A DNA stretch of 64,000 nucleotides. Source: Dictyobacter aurantiacus (GTDB taxonomy: Bacteria > Chloroflexota > Ktedonobacteria > Ktedonobacterales > Ktedonobacteraceae). A program made the position numbers and the translations under genes. Every line of letters begins with the position of its first letter. Position 1 is the first letter of the stretch. Location of the stretch: the NCBI RefSeq assembly GCF_003967515.1, contig NZ_BIFQ01000002.1, positions 992,001 through 1,056,000 on the forward strand. The letters are read 5' to 3'. The notes beneath the pieces were generated by a model. The model searched no databases, was not told where the DNA came from, and saw nothing but the letters and a program-made list of their open reading frames with translations. Of this stretch, positions 1 to 7,737 are shown one piece after another.

Positions 1-500
1 CCGTCTTTGTGCCAGCGGACGACTACACCGATCCCGCCCCGGCCACAACCTTCGCCCACCTGGACGCCAACGTCTCGCTGGAACGCTCCCTGTTTGAGCA
101 AGGGCTCTATCCAGCTATAGATCCCCTGGCATCGACCAGCCGCATCCTGGATCCAGGTGTGGTGGGCGAAGAACACTATAACACCGCACGCGACGTACAG
201 CGCTTACTGCAACGCTATCGTGAACTGCAGGACATCATCAACATCATGGGAGTCGAAGAGCTCTCGGATGAAGACAAGCTCACGGTCACGCGCGCCCGCA
301 AGATGCAACGTTTCCTGACGCAGCCGCTCAGCGTCGCCCAGATCTTCACCAACCTGGAAGGGCGCTACGTCACGATCCCCGAGACGCTACGTGGGGCCAG
401 AGCGATCATAGCTGGTGAATACGACGATATACCAGAGGGCATGTTCTACATGGTCGGAGGTATTGACGAGGTCGTAGAACGCTGGAATGAGCAGCGGTAA
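1..500 (+). CDS. atpD: F1Fo ATP synthase subunit beta, C-terminal part (5' truncated by window)
   Basis: Reading frame is open from base 3 to the TAA at 498-500. It encodes about 165 residues matching the end of the catalytic beta subunit: the DDYTDPAPATTFAHLDA stretch, then GEEHYNTARDVQRLLQRY and the helical MGVEELSDEDKLTVTRARK region. The beta subunit carries the ATP-synthesising nucleotide site of the soluble F1 head; the P-loop lies upstream of this window. In most bacteria atpC (epsilon) follows atpD directly, but here the next gene is convergent and unrelated, so epsilon must be encoded elsewhere. Identification is very secure. Confidence 0.97.
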   Translation, partial: VFVPADDYTDPAPATTFAHLDANVSLERSLFEQGLYPAIDPLASTSRILDPGVVGEEHYNTARDVQRLLQRYRELQDIINIMGVEELSDEDKLTVTRARKMQRFLTQPLSVAQIFTNLEGRYVTIPETLRGARAIIAGEYDDIPEGMFYMVGGIDEVVERWNEQR

Positions 501-516
501 GCTGGCAAACGGCCAG

Positions 517-550
517 AGCGCCACGCGGGATCACGATCCTCGCTGGCGCT
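517..550. terminator. Hairpin between convergent atpD and AAC(3) genes
   Basis: Arms AGCGCCA (517-523) and TGGCGCT (544-550) pair exactly just after the atpD stop, followed by TT. It overlaps the last codons of the acetyltransferase gene on the other strand. Probably a shared terminator; the T tract is short. Confidence 0.45.
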
Positions 551-1340
551 TTAGCCAGGCGGCCGCGAAATCGATCGCGGGCCGCTGCTGGAAGAGGCGG
601 CAGGACGCCTGCCCGACACTGCCACGCAACACCTGCTGAGTCTGCTCAAACTCGTGACCGATGGCAGGAAAGATGTCGGCATCCAGCTCAATATCTTTAA
701 AGCGCTTCCATACGCGCTGACCATTTTCAATGATCGGAGCCCCCAGCGTCACCTCTTGCGCGCCTGGAACGCGATACTCAGCCAGGTGGAAAGTCGTATT
801 GCTATCGTAGCCAACCCCGAGCAACAATGCCCAGCCATTCAGCTCATACATGCGCGCCAGGGGCGAGCGCTCGCCCAGGCCATACTCCAGTCCATGATCA
901 GCGAGAATCTGATCAGCATGGTGGCCCCAGGCCGCGAACGAAACCTGCGGATGATTGCTGCGCAGCACACCGGGATAGGTCCGAAACGCCTCCACGACAA
1001 CGCCCATCTTATAGGATGGCGTCACCTCGGGCCGAAAGGCCGGCATCGCCTCATAGATAATATCCCACCAGGGCTGCGGCACCGGAGGCTTCTGCCAGCT
1101 GGCCGGATCAGAATAATTGCCGGTCTGCGTCGGCATCACCAGGGTACCCGCATCCGTAACGACATCCATCAAAGCCTCCACCAGCGCCACCGCCCCCCCG
1201 CAGACCCAGCCCAGCGAGCTCAACGACGAATGCACCAGCACCCTCATCCCCGGTCTCAATCCCAGTTCCCGTAGATCGTGGGCCAGGCTCTCACGCGTAC
1301 ACAGCCTGGCGGTCTCCCTCACAACCTTTTCCTCAGACAT
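531..1340 (-). CDS. Aminoglycoside N(3)-acetyltransferase-like protein (AAC(3) family)
   Basis: The 269-residue product fits the Antibiotic_NAT family in length. It has the N-terminal VLVHSSLSSLGWVCGG acetyl-CoA-binding segment, the GTLVMPTQTGNYSDPASW segment, and the conserved HPQVSFAAWG and SPLARMYELNG motifs. Family members transfer acetyl from acetyl-CoA to the 3-amino group of 2-deoxystreptamine aminoglycosides; others act on unrelated amines (YokD/FrbF type). Whether this one gives resistance cannot be told from sequence. The ATG start at 1340 has AAAGGGG about 12 bases upstream. It stands alone, convergent to atpD. Confidence 0.88.
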   Translation of the reverse strand: MSEEKVVRETARLCTRESLAHDLRELGLRPGMRVLVHSSLSSLGWVCGGAVALVEALMDVVTDAGTLVMPTQTGNYSDPASWQKPPVPQPWWDIIYEAMPAFRPEVTPSYKMGVVVEAFRTYPGVLRSNHPQVSFAAWGHHADQILADHGLEYGLGERSPLARMYELNGWALLLGVGYDSNTTFHLAEYRVPGAQEVTLGAPIIENGQRVWKRFKDIELDADIFPAIGHEFEQTQQVLRGSVGQASCRLFQQRPAIDFAAAWLKRQRGS

Positions 1341-1409
1341 AAATCCATTATCCCCTTTCTATTCGCAACCTGAACAGACTACCATCCATCGCACATAAAA
1401 GCAACAGTC

Positions 1410-1604
1410 TTATGTTAGTTGGTGTGGCAGGAGCGCATTCGCGCTCCTGCCACACCAACTAACATAATTTGACAAATTATGTTAACGCATGGAGTGCGCA
1501 TTTGCGCACTCCATGCGTTAACATAAAAAATCGCTGCGGCCGCGTAGCGGACGCCCGTGCGGGGGCGATCACGCCCCGGTAAAAAGTGTGTCTGACACGC
1601 TCTA
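1410..1604. repeat. Dispersed palindrome element, copy 1 (two hairpins plus conserved flank)
   Basis: Contains two perfect palindromes: 1410-1467 (27-bp stem, ATTC loop) and 1477-1526 (23-bp stem, ATTT loop). Both stems begin TTATGTTA but are otherwise different. They are followed by the family flank GCGGCCGCGTAGCGGACGCC (from about 1536) and end with GTGTGTCTGACACGCTC (to 1602), which is the reverse complement of the family's terminal repeat. It fills the gap between the AAC(3) gene and the TrmB promoter. Confidence 0.85.
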
Positions 1605-1608
1605 ACCC

Positions 1609-1657
1609 TTGACAATTGAGAAGCCGATTATTATAGTAGTAGTTGGAGCTACTACTA
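1609..1657 (+). promoter_or_regulatory. Promoter and operator of the TrmB-like gene
   Basis: TTGACA (1609-1614), a 17-bp spacer and TATAGT (1632-1637) form a near-consensus sigma-70 promoter. A perfect dyad, TAGTAGTAG (1634-1642) N6 CTACTACTA (1649-1657), overlaps the -10 and the likely start site. This is where an autorepressor would bind, so I infer autoregulation by the TrmB-like protein, with purA possibly read from the same transcript. Confidence 0.65.
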
Positions 1658-1678
1658 AAGAGAGAGAAGGAGAGAGTT

Positions 1679-2569
1679 GTGACGATGTCGACCGTTGAGG
1701 AGATGAAGCACCTCGGATTTACCGGCGCGGAAGCACAGATCTATATCTTCTTGCTCCAGCATCCGCTCTCGACAGGTTATGAGATCAGCAAGGGGACTGG
1801 ATTGCCCAGAGCCAATACCTACCAGGCCCTTGAAACTCTGACCGCCAAGGAACGTGTTATAGCTGTGAGCGCGGACCCCGTGCGCTACGCGCCCGTCCCA
1901 CCGGCAAGGCTGCTGAAGCGCATTGAAGAGGAGACCACCCAACGCTGCCAGAGTCTGGAACAGCAGTTGACCGCGCTGGAACGGCCAGATAACGTCGGGC
2001 ACTTCTGGGAGCTCAACGAGTACAGTCGTATTGAGGCGCGACTGCGCGAGTTGATCGCGTCTGCCCGGCAGCGGATCGCGGCCAGTCTATGGGCCGAGGA
2101 CCTCGACCGTCTGACCGATGTCTTACAGCAGGCGCGCGACCGGGGCTGTACGATTATTCTTAACTTATTTGGCGAAGCCAGCGCCGATTACGCCATGATC
2201 TATCAGCACGAGGGCCCCGAAAAAGTGGTGGGGGGCCATGTCATCGCGCTGGCAATCGACTTTGAAGAGGCCCTGGTCGCTTCGCTAGATGCCCCGGCCA
2301 GCGGCGTCGTCACCCAGAACCGCACCATGGTTCGTGTGGTGGAAAAGTTCATTCGCGACGAGGCCTATCTGGCCGCCATCTACGAGCGGCTCTCGCCAGA
2401 GCTAGAGGCTACCTTTGGTCCGCACATGGTCAATCTGCGCCGCAGCTTGCTGCCCGCGCAGGACGCCGAGCACCTCGTCGCCATTACAACCATGGGATCG
2501 CAACCAATCAACCTACCGTCAAATTTACATACATCAACGCGAGATGCATCGCATCTTGGAGAGGAGTAG
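1679..2569 (+). CDS. TrmB-family transcriptional regulator
   Basis: The N-terminal winged helix (LGFTGAEAQIYIFLLQHPLSTGYEISKGTGLPRANTY spread over roughly residues 10-45) is typical of TrmB/sugar-type regulators. It is followed by a coiled linker (EEETTQRCQSLEQQLTALE) and a phospholipase-D-like effector region with ASLWAEDLDRLTDVLQQA. Effectors of this family are often sugars or metabolites; none can be named here. I chose GTG 1679 because AAGGAG (1667-1672) sits 6 bases ahead; ATG 1685 is possible, and the longer TTG 1643 start would lie inside the operator dyad. The stop is 5 bases before purA, so the two are likely co-transcribed. Confidence 0.82.
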   Translation: MTMSTVEEMKHLGFTGAEAQIYIFLLQHPLSTGYEISKGTGLPRANTYQALETLTAKERVIAVSADPVRYAPVPPARLLKRIEEETTQRCQSLEQQLTALERPDNVGHFWELNEYSRIEARLRELIASARQRIAASLWAEDLDRLTDVLQQARDRGCTIILNLFGEASADYAMIYQHEGPEKVVGGHVIALAIDFEEALVASLDAPASGVVTQNRTMVRVVEKFIRDEAYLAAIYERLSPELEATFGPHMVNLRRSLLPAQDAEHLVAITTMGSQPINLPSNLHTSTRDASHLGEE

Positions 2570-2574
2570 CCGTC

Positions 2575-3849
2575 ATGGCTGGAACAGTAACCGTAGTTGT
2601 AGGCACACAATGGGGTGATGAGGGAAAGGGGAAGCTTGTAGACCTTCTGAGCAACGAGGCCGACCTGTGCATGCGTTTCCAGGGTGGTGGTAACGCAGGC
2701 CATACCGTCGTCAATAACTATGGTGAATTCAAGCTCCACCTGGTACCCTGCGGTATTTTTAATACCAGTTGTATCTGCGTCATGGGGACAGGAACCGCCA
2801 TCGATCCACAGGATCTTATCACAGAGATGGAAGCCATCGCCAGCAAAGGCGTTTCCGTCGATCAGCTGCTGGTCTCAGATCGAGCGCATGTCGTTATGCC
2901 CTATCATAAGCTACTCGACAAAGTAGAGGACGAGGCCAGGGGCGCGTATCGCGTCGAGACAACCGGACGTGGCATCGGGCCCGCCTACACCGATAAAGTC
3001 GGGCGCATTGGCATCCGCTTCCATGATCTGCTCCACGAAGAGATTCTCCGCGTCAAGCTAAGCGCCGTCGTCAAAAAGCATAACGCCATCCTCACGCACG
3101 TCTACGGGCAGCAACCATTTGATGTCGAGGAACTGATCGCGTCCGCGCTCTCCTGGGGAAAGCAACTCAAGCCGCGCATCGTCGACACGATGCCAATCGT
3201 ACGCAAAGCGCTGCAGGAAGGCAAGAATATTTTACTTGAAGGCCAGCTTAGCGCCATGAAAGATATCGACTGGGGCTCCTATCCGTTTGTCACCAGCTCT
3301 TCCCCCACCGCCGCTGGTGCCTCCGCGGGATCTGGTATACCGCCACGCTACATCAACCGCGTCATCGGCGTAGCCAAAGCGTACAGCACCCAGGTCGGCA
3401 CAGGACCCATGCCAACCGAGTTGCACGACGAGATGGGGGCTAATCTGCGCACCCTGGGAGGAGAATTTGGCGCCACCACCGGTCGGCCCCGGCGCATCGG
3501 TTGGTTTGATGCCGTCATCACCCGCTACGTCACCGAGATCAACGGCTGCACCGACCTCAACATCACCAAGCTGGACGTGCTGGACACCCTGGCCGAGATC
3601 CCGGTCTGCACTGGCTATCGCTATAAAGGCGAGATGATCGAGCACCTGCCTGATCCCATCATCCACGAAAAATGCGAGCCCGTCTACGAGGTGCTTCCCG
3701 GCTGGCAGCAATCCACCCAGCAGGCCAGAACGCTGGAAGACCTACCCCACAATGCCCGCGCCTACCTGGATCGCCTGTCGGAACTGGTTGGCGTACGCAT
3801 CCACAGCGTCGGTGTTGGTCCCAACCGCAACCAGACCCTGATGGCATAA
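2575..3849 (+). CDS. purA: Adenylosuccinate synthetase
   Basis: This enzyme makes adenylosuccinate from IMP, aspartate and GTP, the first step from IMP to AMP. The 424-residue product has full family length. Visible motifs are WGDEGKGK (Asp15, catalytic), GGGNAGHTV (His43), ETTGRGIGPAY and TTGRPRRIGWFD. The loop usually written EGAQG(T)LLDIDHGTYP reads EGQLSAMKDIDWGSYP here, a variant I believe occurs in some other phyla but cannot check. GGAGAGGAG precedes the ATG. The gene follows the TrmB-like regulator by 5 bases, which may link purine synthesis to that regulator. Confidence 0.96.
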   Translation: MAGTVTVVVGTQWGDEGKGKLVDLLSNEADLCMRFQGGGNAGHTVVNNYGEFKLHLVPCGIFNTSCICVMGTGTAIDPQDLITEMEAIASKGVSVDQLLVSDRAHVVMPYHKLLDKVEDEARGAYRVETTGRGIGPAYTDKVGRIGIRFHDLLHEEILRVKLSAVVKKHNAILTHVYGQQPFDVEELIASALSWGKQLKPRIVDTMPIVRKALQEGKNILLEGQLSAMKDIDWGSYPFVTSSSPTAAGASAGSGIPPRYINRVIGVAKAYSTQVGTGPMPTELHDEMGANLRTLGGEFGATTGRPRRIGWFDAVITRYVTEINGCTDLNITKLDVLDTLAEIPVCTGYRYKGEMIEHLPDPIIHEKCEPVYEVLPGWQQSTQQARTLEDLPHNARAYLDRLSELVGVRIHSVGVGPNRNQTLMA

Positions 3850-3855
3850 GGGATA

Positions 3856-3915
3856 TGCACAAATAAAGTGGTATACACTGGGAGGCCTCCCAGTGTATAC
3901 CACTTTATTTGTGCA
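3856..3915. terminator. Perfect 60-nt palindrome after purA
   Basis: Bases 3856-3885 are exactly the reverse complement of 3886-3915 (centre GGCC, no loop), starting 6 bases after the purA stop. The AAATAAAG/CTTTATTT outer arms give T-rich 3' sides in both directions, so it would stop transcription of purA and of the convergent small membrane protein gene. Confidence 0.8.
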
Positions 3916-3944
3916 GCCTATATAAAAGGGCTTACTGGTCCAGC

Positions 3945-4304
3945 TTATGAAACGAATTCATTGAGCTCTATTTTATGCCCGGCACGCTTCAAAATGAACC
4001 AGACCATGGCGATAGAAATCGCCAGCAGGAAGAGACCAAGAAAAAAGAGCATCGGGTTAAAGGAAACGCTGGCCGTCATATCTGTATTACCGGCGCCGCC
4101 GGTACTAGCCGCCGTCGCAGCAATACCAACCGGGGCATGCTTTACCGTAAATGCTGATTGGTGGGCGTTCACAGCTTTAGGGGTAGATTTAGCCATCAGG
4201 GCAGAAAACTGCTGCGTTGTTCCCGCATAGTGGAAACTCTCCACGGTATTATTGCCAGGCAGTGTCGCTGTCACCGCCGTAAATTCACAGATCAATGTAC
4301 TCAA
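3945..4304 (-). CDS. Small hypothetical single-pass membrane protein
   Basis: I do not recognise the family. The about 119-residue product has a soluble Thr/Ala-rich N-terminal part, then one strongly hydrophobic segment near the C terminus (MLFFLGLFLLAISIAMVWFI, about residues 84-103) and a short basic tail. The start is uncertain: the frame opens at TTG 4304, with AGGGG 5 bases upstream. It could be a tail-anchored or type I membrane protein. Nothing nearby suggests a role; it is convergent to purA. Confidence 0.5.
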   Translation of the reverse strand: MSTLICEFTAVTATLPGNNTVESFHYAGTTQQFSALMAKSTPKAVNAHQSAFTVKHAPVGIAATAASTGGAGNTDMTASVSFNPMLFFLGLFLLAISIAMVWFILKRAGHKIELNEFVS

Positions 4305-4495
4305 AATGGCCCCTGTTCTTTCTTAAGACATAAAAACAAATCATCTACAATATATAAATCAACCAATACCCTACAAACGTTACAACCACTAGCCAGAAAA
4401 AAATCCTGTTCATAGAAAGCATCTATGACCATTATATATGCGAATTCATAAAGGTCTATATCGATTCCCTAAATAGGGCCTTAAAGGTTTTTCGC

Positions 4496-4583
4496 CTATT
4501 GTTGTGTAAGTGCAGCAGGGGCGCGGATGCGCCCCTGCTGCACTTACACAACAATAGATAGATGAGCACCGCAGGTGCGAAAA
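4496..4583. repeat. Dispersed palindrome element, copy 2 (partial)
   Basis: Perfect hairpin 4496-4557 with a 29-bp stem and GGAT loop whose core is the family-typical GGGGCGC-GGAT-GCGCCCC. It is followed by the flank motif GAGCACCGCAGGTGCGAAAACT (4564-4585) seen in other copies. The terminal repeats are missing. It lies directly downstream of the Nudix gene and may act as its terminator. Confidence 0.75.
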
Positions 4584-5177
4584 CTATCTATGCGTGGCAT
4601 TGGTCTGCCACTTTTGCTGCAGCCACTGGACCGCGATTAAAGTCTTGGCGTCGCGGATTTCTCCTCTTTTAAGTACGTCCCACAGTTCATCAAAGGATAC
4701 CTCAATTAACTCGATATCTTCATGTTCGTTGGCCAGGCCGCCTCCATTTGAGATACGATCAGCGCTGGTCACCTCGGCGTAAAAGAGGAATATACGCTCC
4801 GAAGAGCCGCCGGGCGAAACATAAAAGGTAGCGATCGGAGTCAGTTCATGAACCTGGTACCCAATCTCCTCATGAATCTCGCGTCTGACAGCATCCTCCG
4901 GCTGCTCATTTTCATCGATCATACCGGCGACCACCTCATGCAGCCAGCCGGGTCCTTTTCCCCAGGTCGGGTAGCGGAATTGATTGGTCATCAACACTTT
5001 CCGGGTATTGGTATTCACCAGTAGAGCCGCGACGGCATCACCGCGCTCCAGCACCAGGCGGCGAACCGGATCGCTCATCTGCCCATCAAAACGCCTGAAG
5101 CGTAGGTGGGCCTCCTCGATTTTAAAGAAATCATCCAGCAGCACACGCTGCTCCAGAATCTCTACTTTCTTATCCAT
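4584..5177 (-). CDS. Nudix hydrolase, ADP-ribose/GDP-mannose pyrophosphatase type
   Basis: The complete Nudix box (G-x5-E-x7-REUxEExGU) is present as GMIDENEQPEDAVRREIHEE followed by IG, which supplies the Mg2+-binding glutamates. The preceding FRYPTWGKGPGWLHEVVAG stretch and the 197-residue length resemble NudF/NudK-type enzymes, which hydrolyse ADP-ribose or GDP-mannose to a sugar phosphate and a nucleoside monophosphate. Substrate choice within the family cannot be decided by eye. ATG 5177 is preceded by CAAGGATG. It is a single-gene unit between two repeat elements. Confidence 0.88.
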   Translation of the reverse strand: MDKKVEILEQRVLLDDFFKIEEAHLRFRRFDGQMSDPVRRLVLERGDAVAALLVNTNTRKVLMTNQFRYPTWGKGPGWLHEVVAGMIDENEQPEDAVRREIHEEIGYQVHELTPIATFYVSPGGSSERIFLFYAEVTSADRISNGGGLANEHEDIELIEVSFDELWDVLKRGEIRDAKTLIAVQWLQQKWQTNATHR

Positions 5178-5257
5178 TACATCATCCTTGCCAAAAAGTA
5201 AATATAAAGCCTTCTTTCTTTATTGACGTACAAGCCATACATTTCGGCTCCTTGATC

Positions 5258-5770
5258 GGGGAGTGCCAGACGCACTTCTTGTCATGGGGCGTGAGCGCCC
5301 CCGCACGCGCGGCCGCATCGGATATGTGTAGGTGTACCAGGGGCGCGGATGCGCCTCTGGTACACCTACACATGACATCTAAGCACAGCAGGTGTAACCA
5401 GCACGAGGTGTCGCACCTGTCGTGCCCACGAGTCCTTTTTATGCGGGAACAGCAAGGGCGCGATGCGCCCTGGTACACCCACATATGACATCTAAACACG
5501 ACCGATGTAACCAACACACAGTGCGCATCTGCTGTGCTTAGATGTCCATTTTGGTTGGAGCAGCGAGTGAGTGGATGCGCCTCTGGTACACCTACACATG
5601 ACATCTAAGCACGGCAGGTGTAACCACCACGAGGCGTCGCACCTGCCGTGCCCACGAGTCCTTTTTTATGTGGGAGCAGCAAGGGCGCGATGCGCCCTTG
5701 CTGCTCCCACATAAAAACCAGCGCGGCCGCGTAGCGGCCGCGCGTGTGGAGGCACTTACGTGCTCCACAA
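5258..5770. repeat. Cluster of recombined palindrome elements, copy 3
   Basis: About 500 bp of nested family sequence: terminal-repeat remnant GTGCCAGACGCAC (5265-5277), the CCCCCGCACGCGCGGCCGC flank, hairpin 5324-5373 (23 bp, one G.T pair, GGAT loop), a mosaic hairpin near 5440-5490, and perfect hairpin 5663-5717 (26-bp stem, GAT loop) followed by GCGGCCGCGTAGCGGCCGCG. A roughly 90-bp segment ending in a T tract occurs twice (5349-5440 and 5575-5667). ORFs here are only translations of the palindromes. Confidence 0.8.
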
Positions 5771-6070
5771 TGGCAGAGCAATCTACTTTCACAGTGTCAG
5801 CACAATCGAGAAGGGGCACCACATTTGCGGCATGGCCGTTTTTTTAATCCGCTTATCATACTCTTCAGTTATGCTAAACACAGTTGGCGGAAAAATGCTT
5901 TGCCATATTATGAAAGAGTTAATAGGCAGAAAGTCATATACAAAGTAGAAAGGCGTGTAGCTTTCGTTTAATATATCTGGAAGCTATTGGATTTCCAGCA
6001 CAGCGTAGATATTTCCATATAGATAGATGTGAATTTCCTATTGAAAAACTCAATAAGGGGGTTTGGAATA
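5771..6070. other. AT-rich intergenic gap
   Basis: No supported gene. This AT-rich stretch precedes the membrane-anchored protein and must contain its promoter, but I could not pick a convincing -35/-10 pair. Confidence 0.5.
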
Positions 6071-7546
6071 TTGAAAGTGCCACTTTTAGATAAGTTAAAA
6101 GGGAGTAGTGCCATCAGCGGTAGGAAAAGGGCCATTTTATTCTCACTCGTAGCCATACTGGTTATCGCCGTCTCCATATCTATCTATACGCAAAAGACCC
6201 ATTCGCATCCGCAGCCAATGACGAACTCAGCGTCGACCGCCACGCCAGCATCCCAGGGTATTGGATTCCAGGTACCTCCACACGCAACGACCCCAACCAC
6301 GAAACCAAAGCCAAAGGCTACATCCGCCCCAACATCTACGATCATTCAGCCCACCATACCAGGGGTACCCACCCTGGGCCAACTAGATCAGGTAACAGAC
6401 CAGGCCTTTGGCAATGAAGGCGATTATGTACCCAACAGTTGGGGCGTGCATAAACTACGTATTATCCGCACGACCTCTGGTGATCTATTTACAATATTTA
6501 TTTCGGAAGGTAGCGATCAGCAAAACCGCACCTGGCATCTCATGCACCAGGCACCTGGTAGCAGCACCTGGACAGAGCTAAAACAGGGTAATGCTGGCAC
6601 TGAGCCCATCAATATTATCCGTGGCCCCCACGATGAGATTCACCTGTTCTCCTGGCCTGGCACTAACCAGGAAGCCCATCACTTTGTATCAAACGACCTG
6701 GGACAGACCTTTAAAGAGGAGATCTTACAAGGGCAATGGTCCAGCGATCAGGGCTATAGCGGAGCCGCTATTAATCCACTGGGAGACATTGTCTTCTTCC
6801 AGACCGGCGATGATGTGCCAGGCATCTTTTACTGGACCTACTATTCACCAAACACCAATACCTGGACTTTCCATACCAGTCAGATGGATTATCGCCATAC
6901 CTATGCCTTCTTCTTTCCTGGCTATAACAACGATCTGACCATGGTCGCCATGCGTGACGTGCTACGTCCACGCCTGGGCCTTCCCAGCGCCCAGGACTTT
7001 AACTATATCTTTAATGAGATCAGGTACTTCTATATCGGCAACGTCTATAATCCCGTTATGCAGCAGCTGTCATTAACACAGGTACAGCCACGCAGCAATG
7101 ACGACTTCGACGTCACCTACCTTACAGATGCCTATATGGATACGCAGGGGCGTACGCATATCATTTATAGCAATCAATATGACGGCGTCCATCACGTCAT
7201 CGTCGATCATGGTACCATCATTAAAAATGTGATTCAGAACGTGACAGCTCCCAACAAGGTACGTATTATTCAGGATGCTATCGGCCATTTCTATCTCATC
7301 TCGATGGACGATCAGGGGCAGAGCATCAACATCTATCCCGGCACGGCCGGCGACACCGACGGAACCCAGTTAGAAGCAGCAATCCACCTGGACATATCGA
7401 AGTTCCCCGGGTGCACCGATGACGACTTCTGCCACTCACCCACATTTATCGTACCCCGTGGAGGGAATCCGCTCAGCAACTACCTCGATGGCGTCTACGG
7501 CAACCACAACAACGAATACTACTTCCGCATCAACCTGCGTAGCTAG
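6071..7546 (+). CDS. Membrane-anchored extracellular protein of unknown function, possibly beta-propeller
   Basis: A short cytoplasmic stretch is followed by one transmembrane segment (AILFSLVAILVIAVSISIYT), a Thr/Pro/Ala-rich linker (TTKPKPKATSAPTSTI) and a large extracytoplasmic domain. That domain repeats a pattern of short beta motifs (for example GDLFTIFISEGSD, DEIHLFSWPG, GDIVFFQTG, GRTHIIYSNQ, GHFYLISMDDQG) as in BNR/sialidase-like propellers. No catalytic residues are recognised. I chose TTG 6071 because AAGGGGG (6055-6061) precedes it; the frame extends to GTG 6029 without a good ribosome site. It is convergent with another anchored protein at 7738-9189. Confidence 0.6.
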   Translation: MKVPLLDKLKGSSAISGRKRAILFSLVAILVIAVSISIYTQKTHSHPQPMTNSASTATPASQGIGFQVPPHATTPTTKPKPKATSAPTSTIIQPTIPGVPTLGQLDQVTDQAFGNEGDYVPNSWGVHKLRIIRTTSGDLFTIFISEGSDQQNRTWHLMHQAPGSSTWTELKQGNAGTEPINIIRGPHDEIHLFSWPGTNQEAHHFVSNDLGQTFKEEILQGQWSSDQGYSGAAINPLGDIVFFQTGDDVPGIFYWTYYSPNTNTWTFHTSQMDYRHTYAFFFPGYNNDLTMVAMRDVLRPRLGLPSAQDFNYIFNEIRYFYIGNVYNPVMQQLSLTQVQPRSNDDFDVTYLTDAYMDTQGRTHIIYSNQYDGVHHVIVDHGTIIKNVIQNVTAPNKVRIIQDAIGHFYLISMDDQGQSINIYPGTAGDTDGTQLEAAIHLDISKFPGCTDDDFCHSPTFIVPRGGNPLSNYLDGVYGNHNNEYYFRINLRS

Positions 7547-7700
7547 GAGGGTGTCAGACACACTTTTTCCAGGTGTGGGTGGACACCCCCGCACGGGCGT
7601 CCGCATACGCGGCCGCCCTTGTTTATATATTGTGGCAATGATGCAAATAACGCGTATTGCGCGTTATTTGCATCATTGCCACAATATATAAACATAATAG
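7547..7700. repeat. Dispersed palindrome element, copy 4
   Basis: Begins at the preceding stop codon with GAGGGTGTCAGACACAC (7548-7564), the family terminal repeat, then the flank CCCCCGCACGGGCGTCCGC and GCGGCCGC. Next comes a perfect hairpin 7620-7694 with a 35-bp stem and 5-nt loop TATTG. It sits between two convergent genes and would work as a two-way terminator. Confidence 0.85.
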
Positions 7701-7737
7701 TGCACGTCCTAATTGGGAATGGGACGTGCACAACCAG

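Noticed and set aside
654..1274. 206-codon ORF antisense to the AAC(3)-like gene
   Set aside because: Shadow of a real gene; low-complexity Arg/His-rich peptide without motifs.
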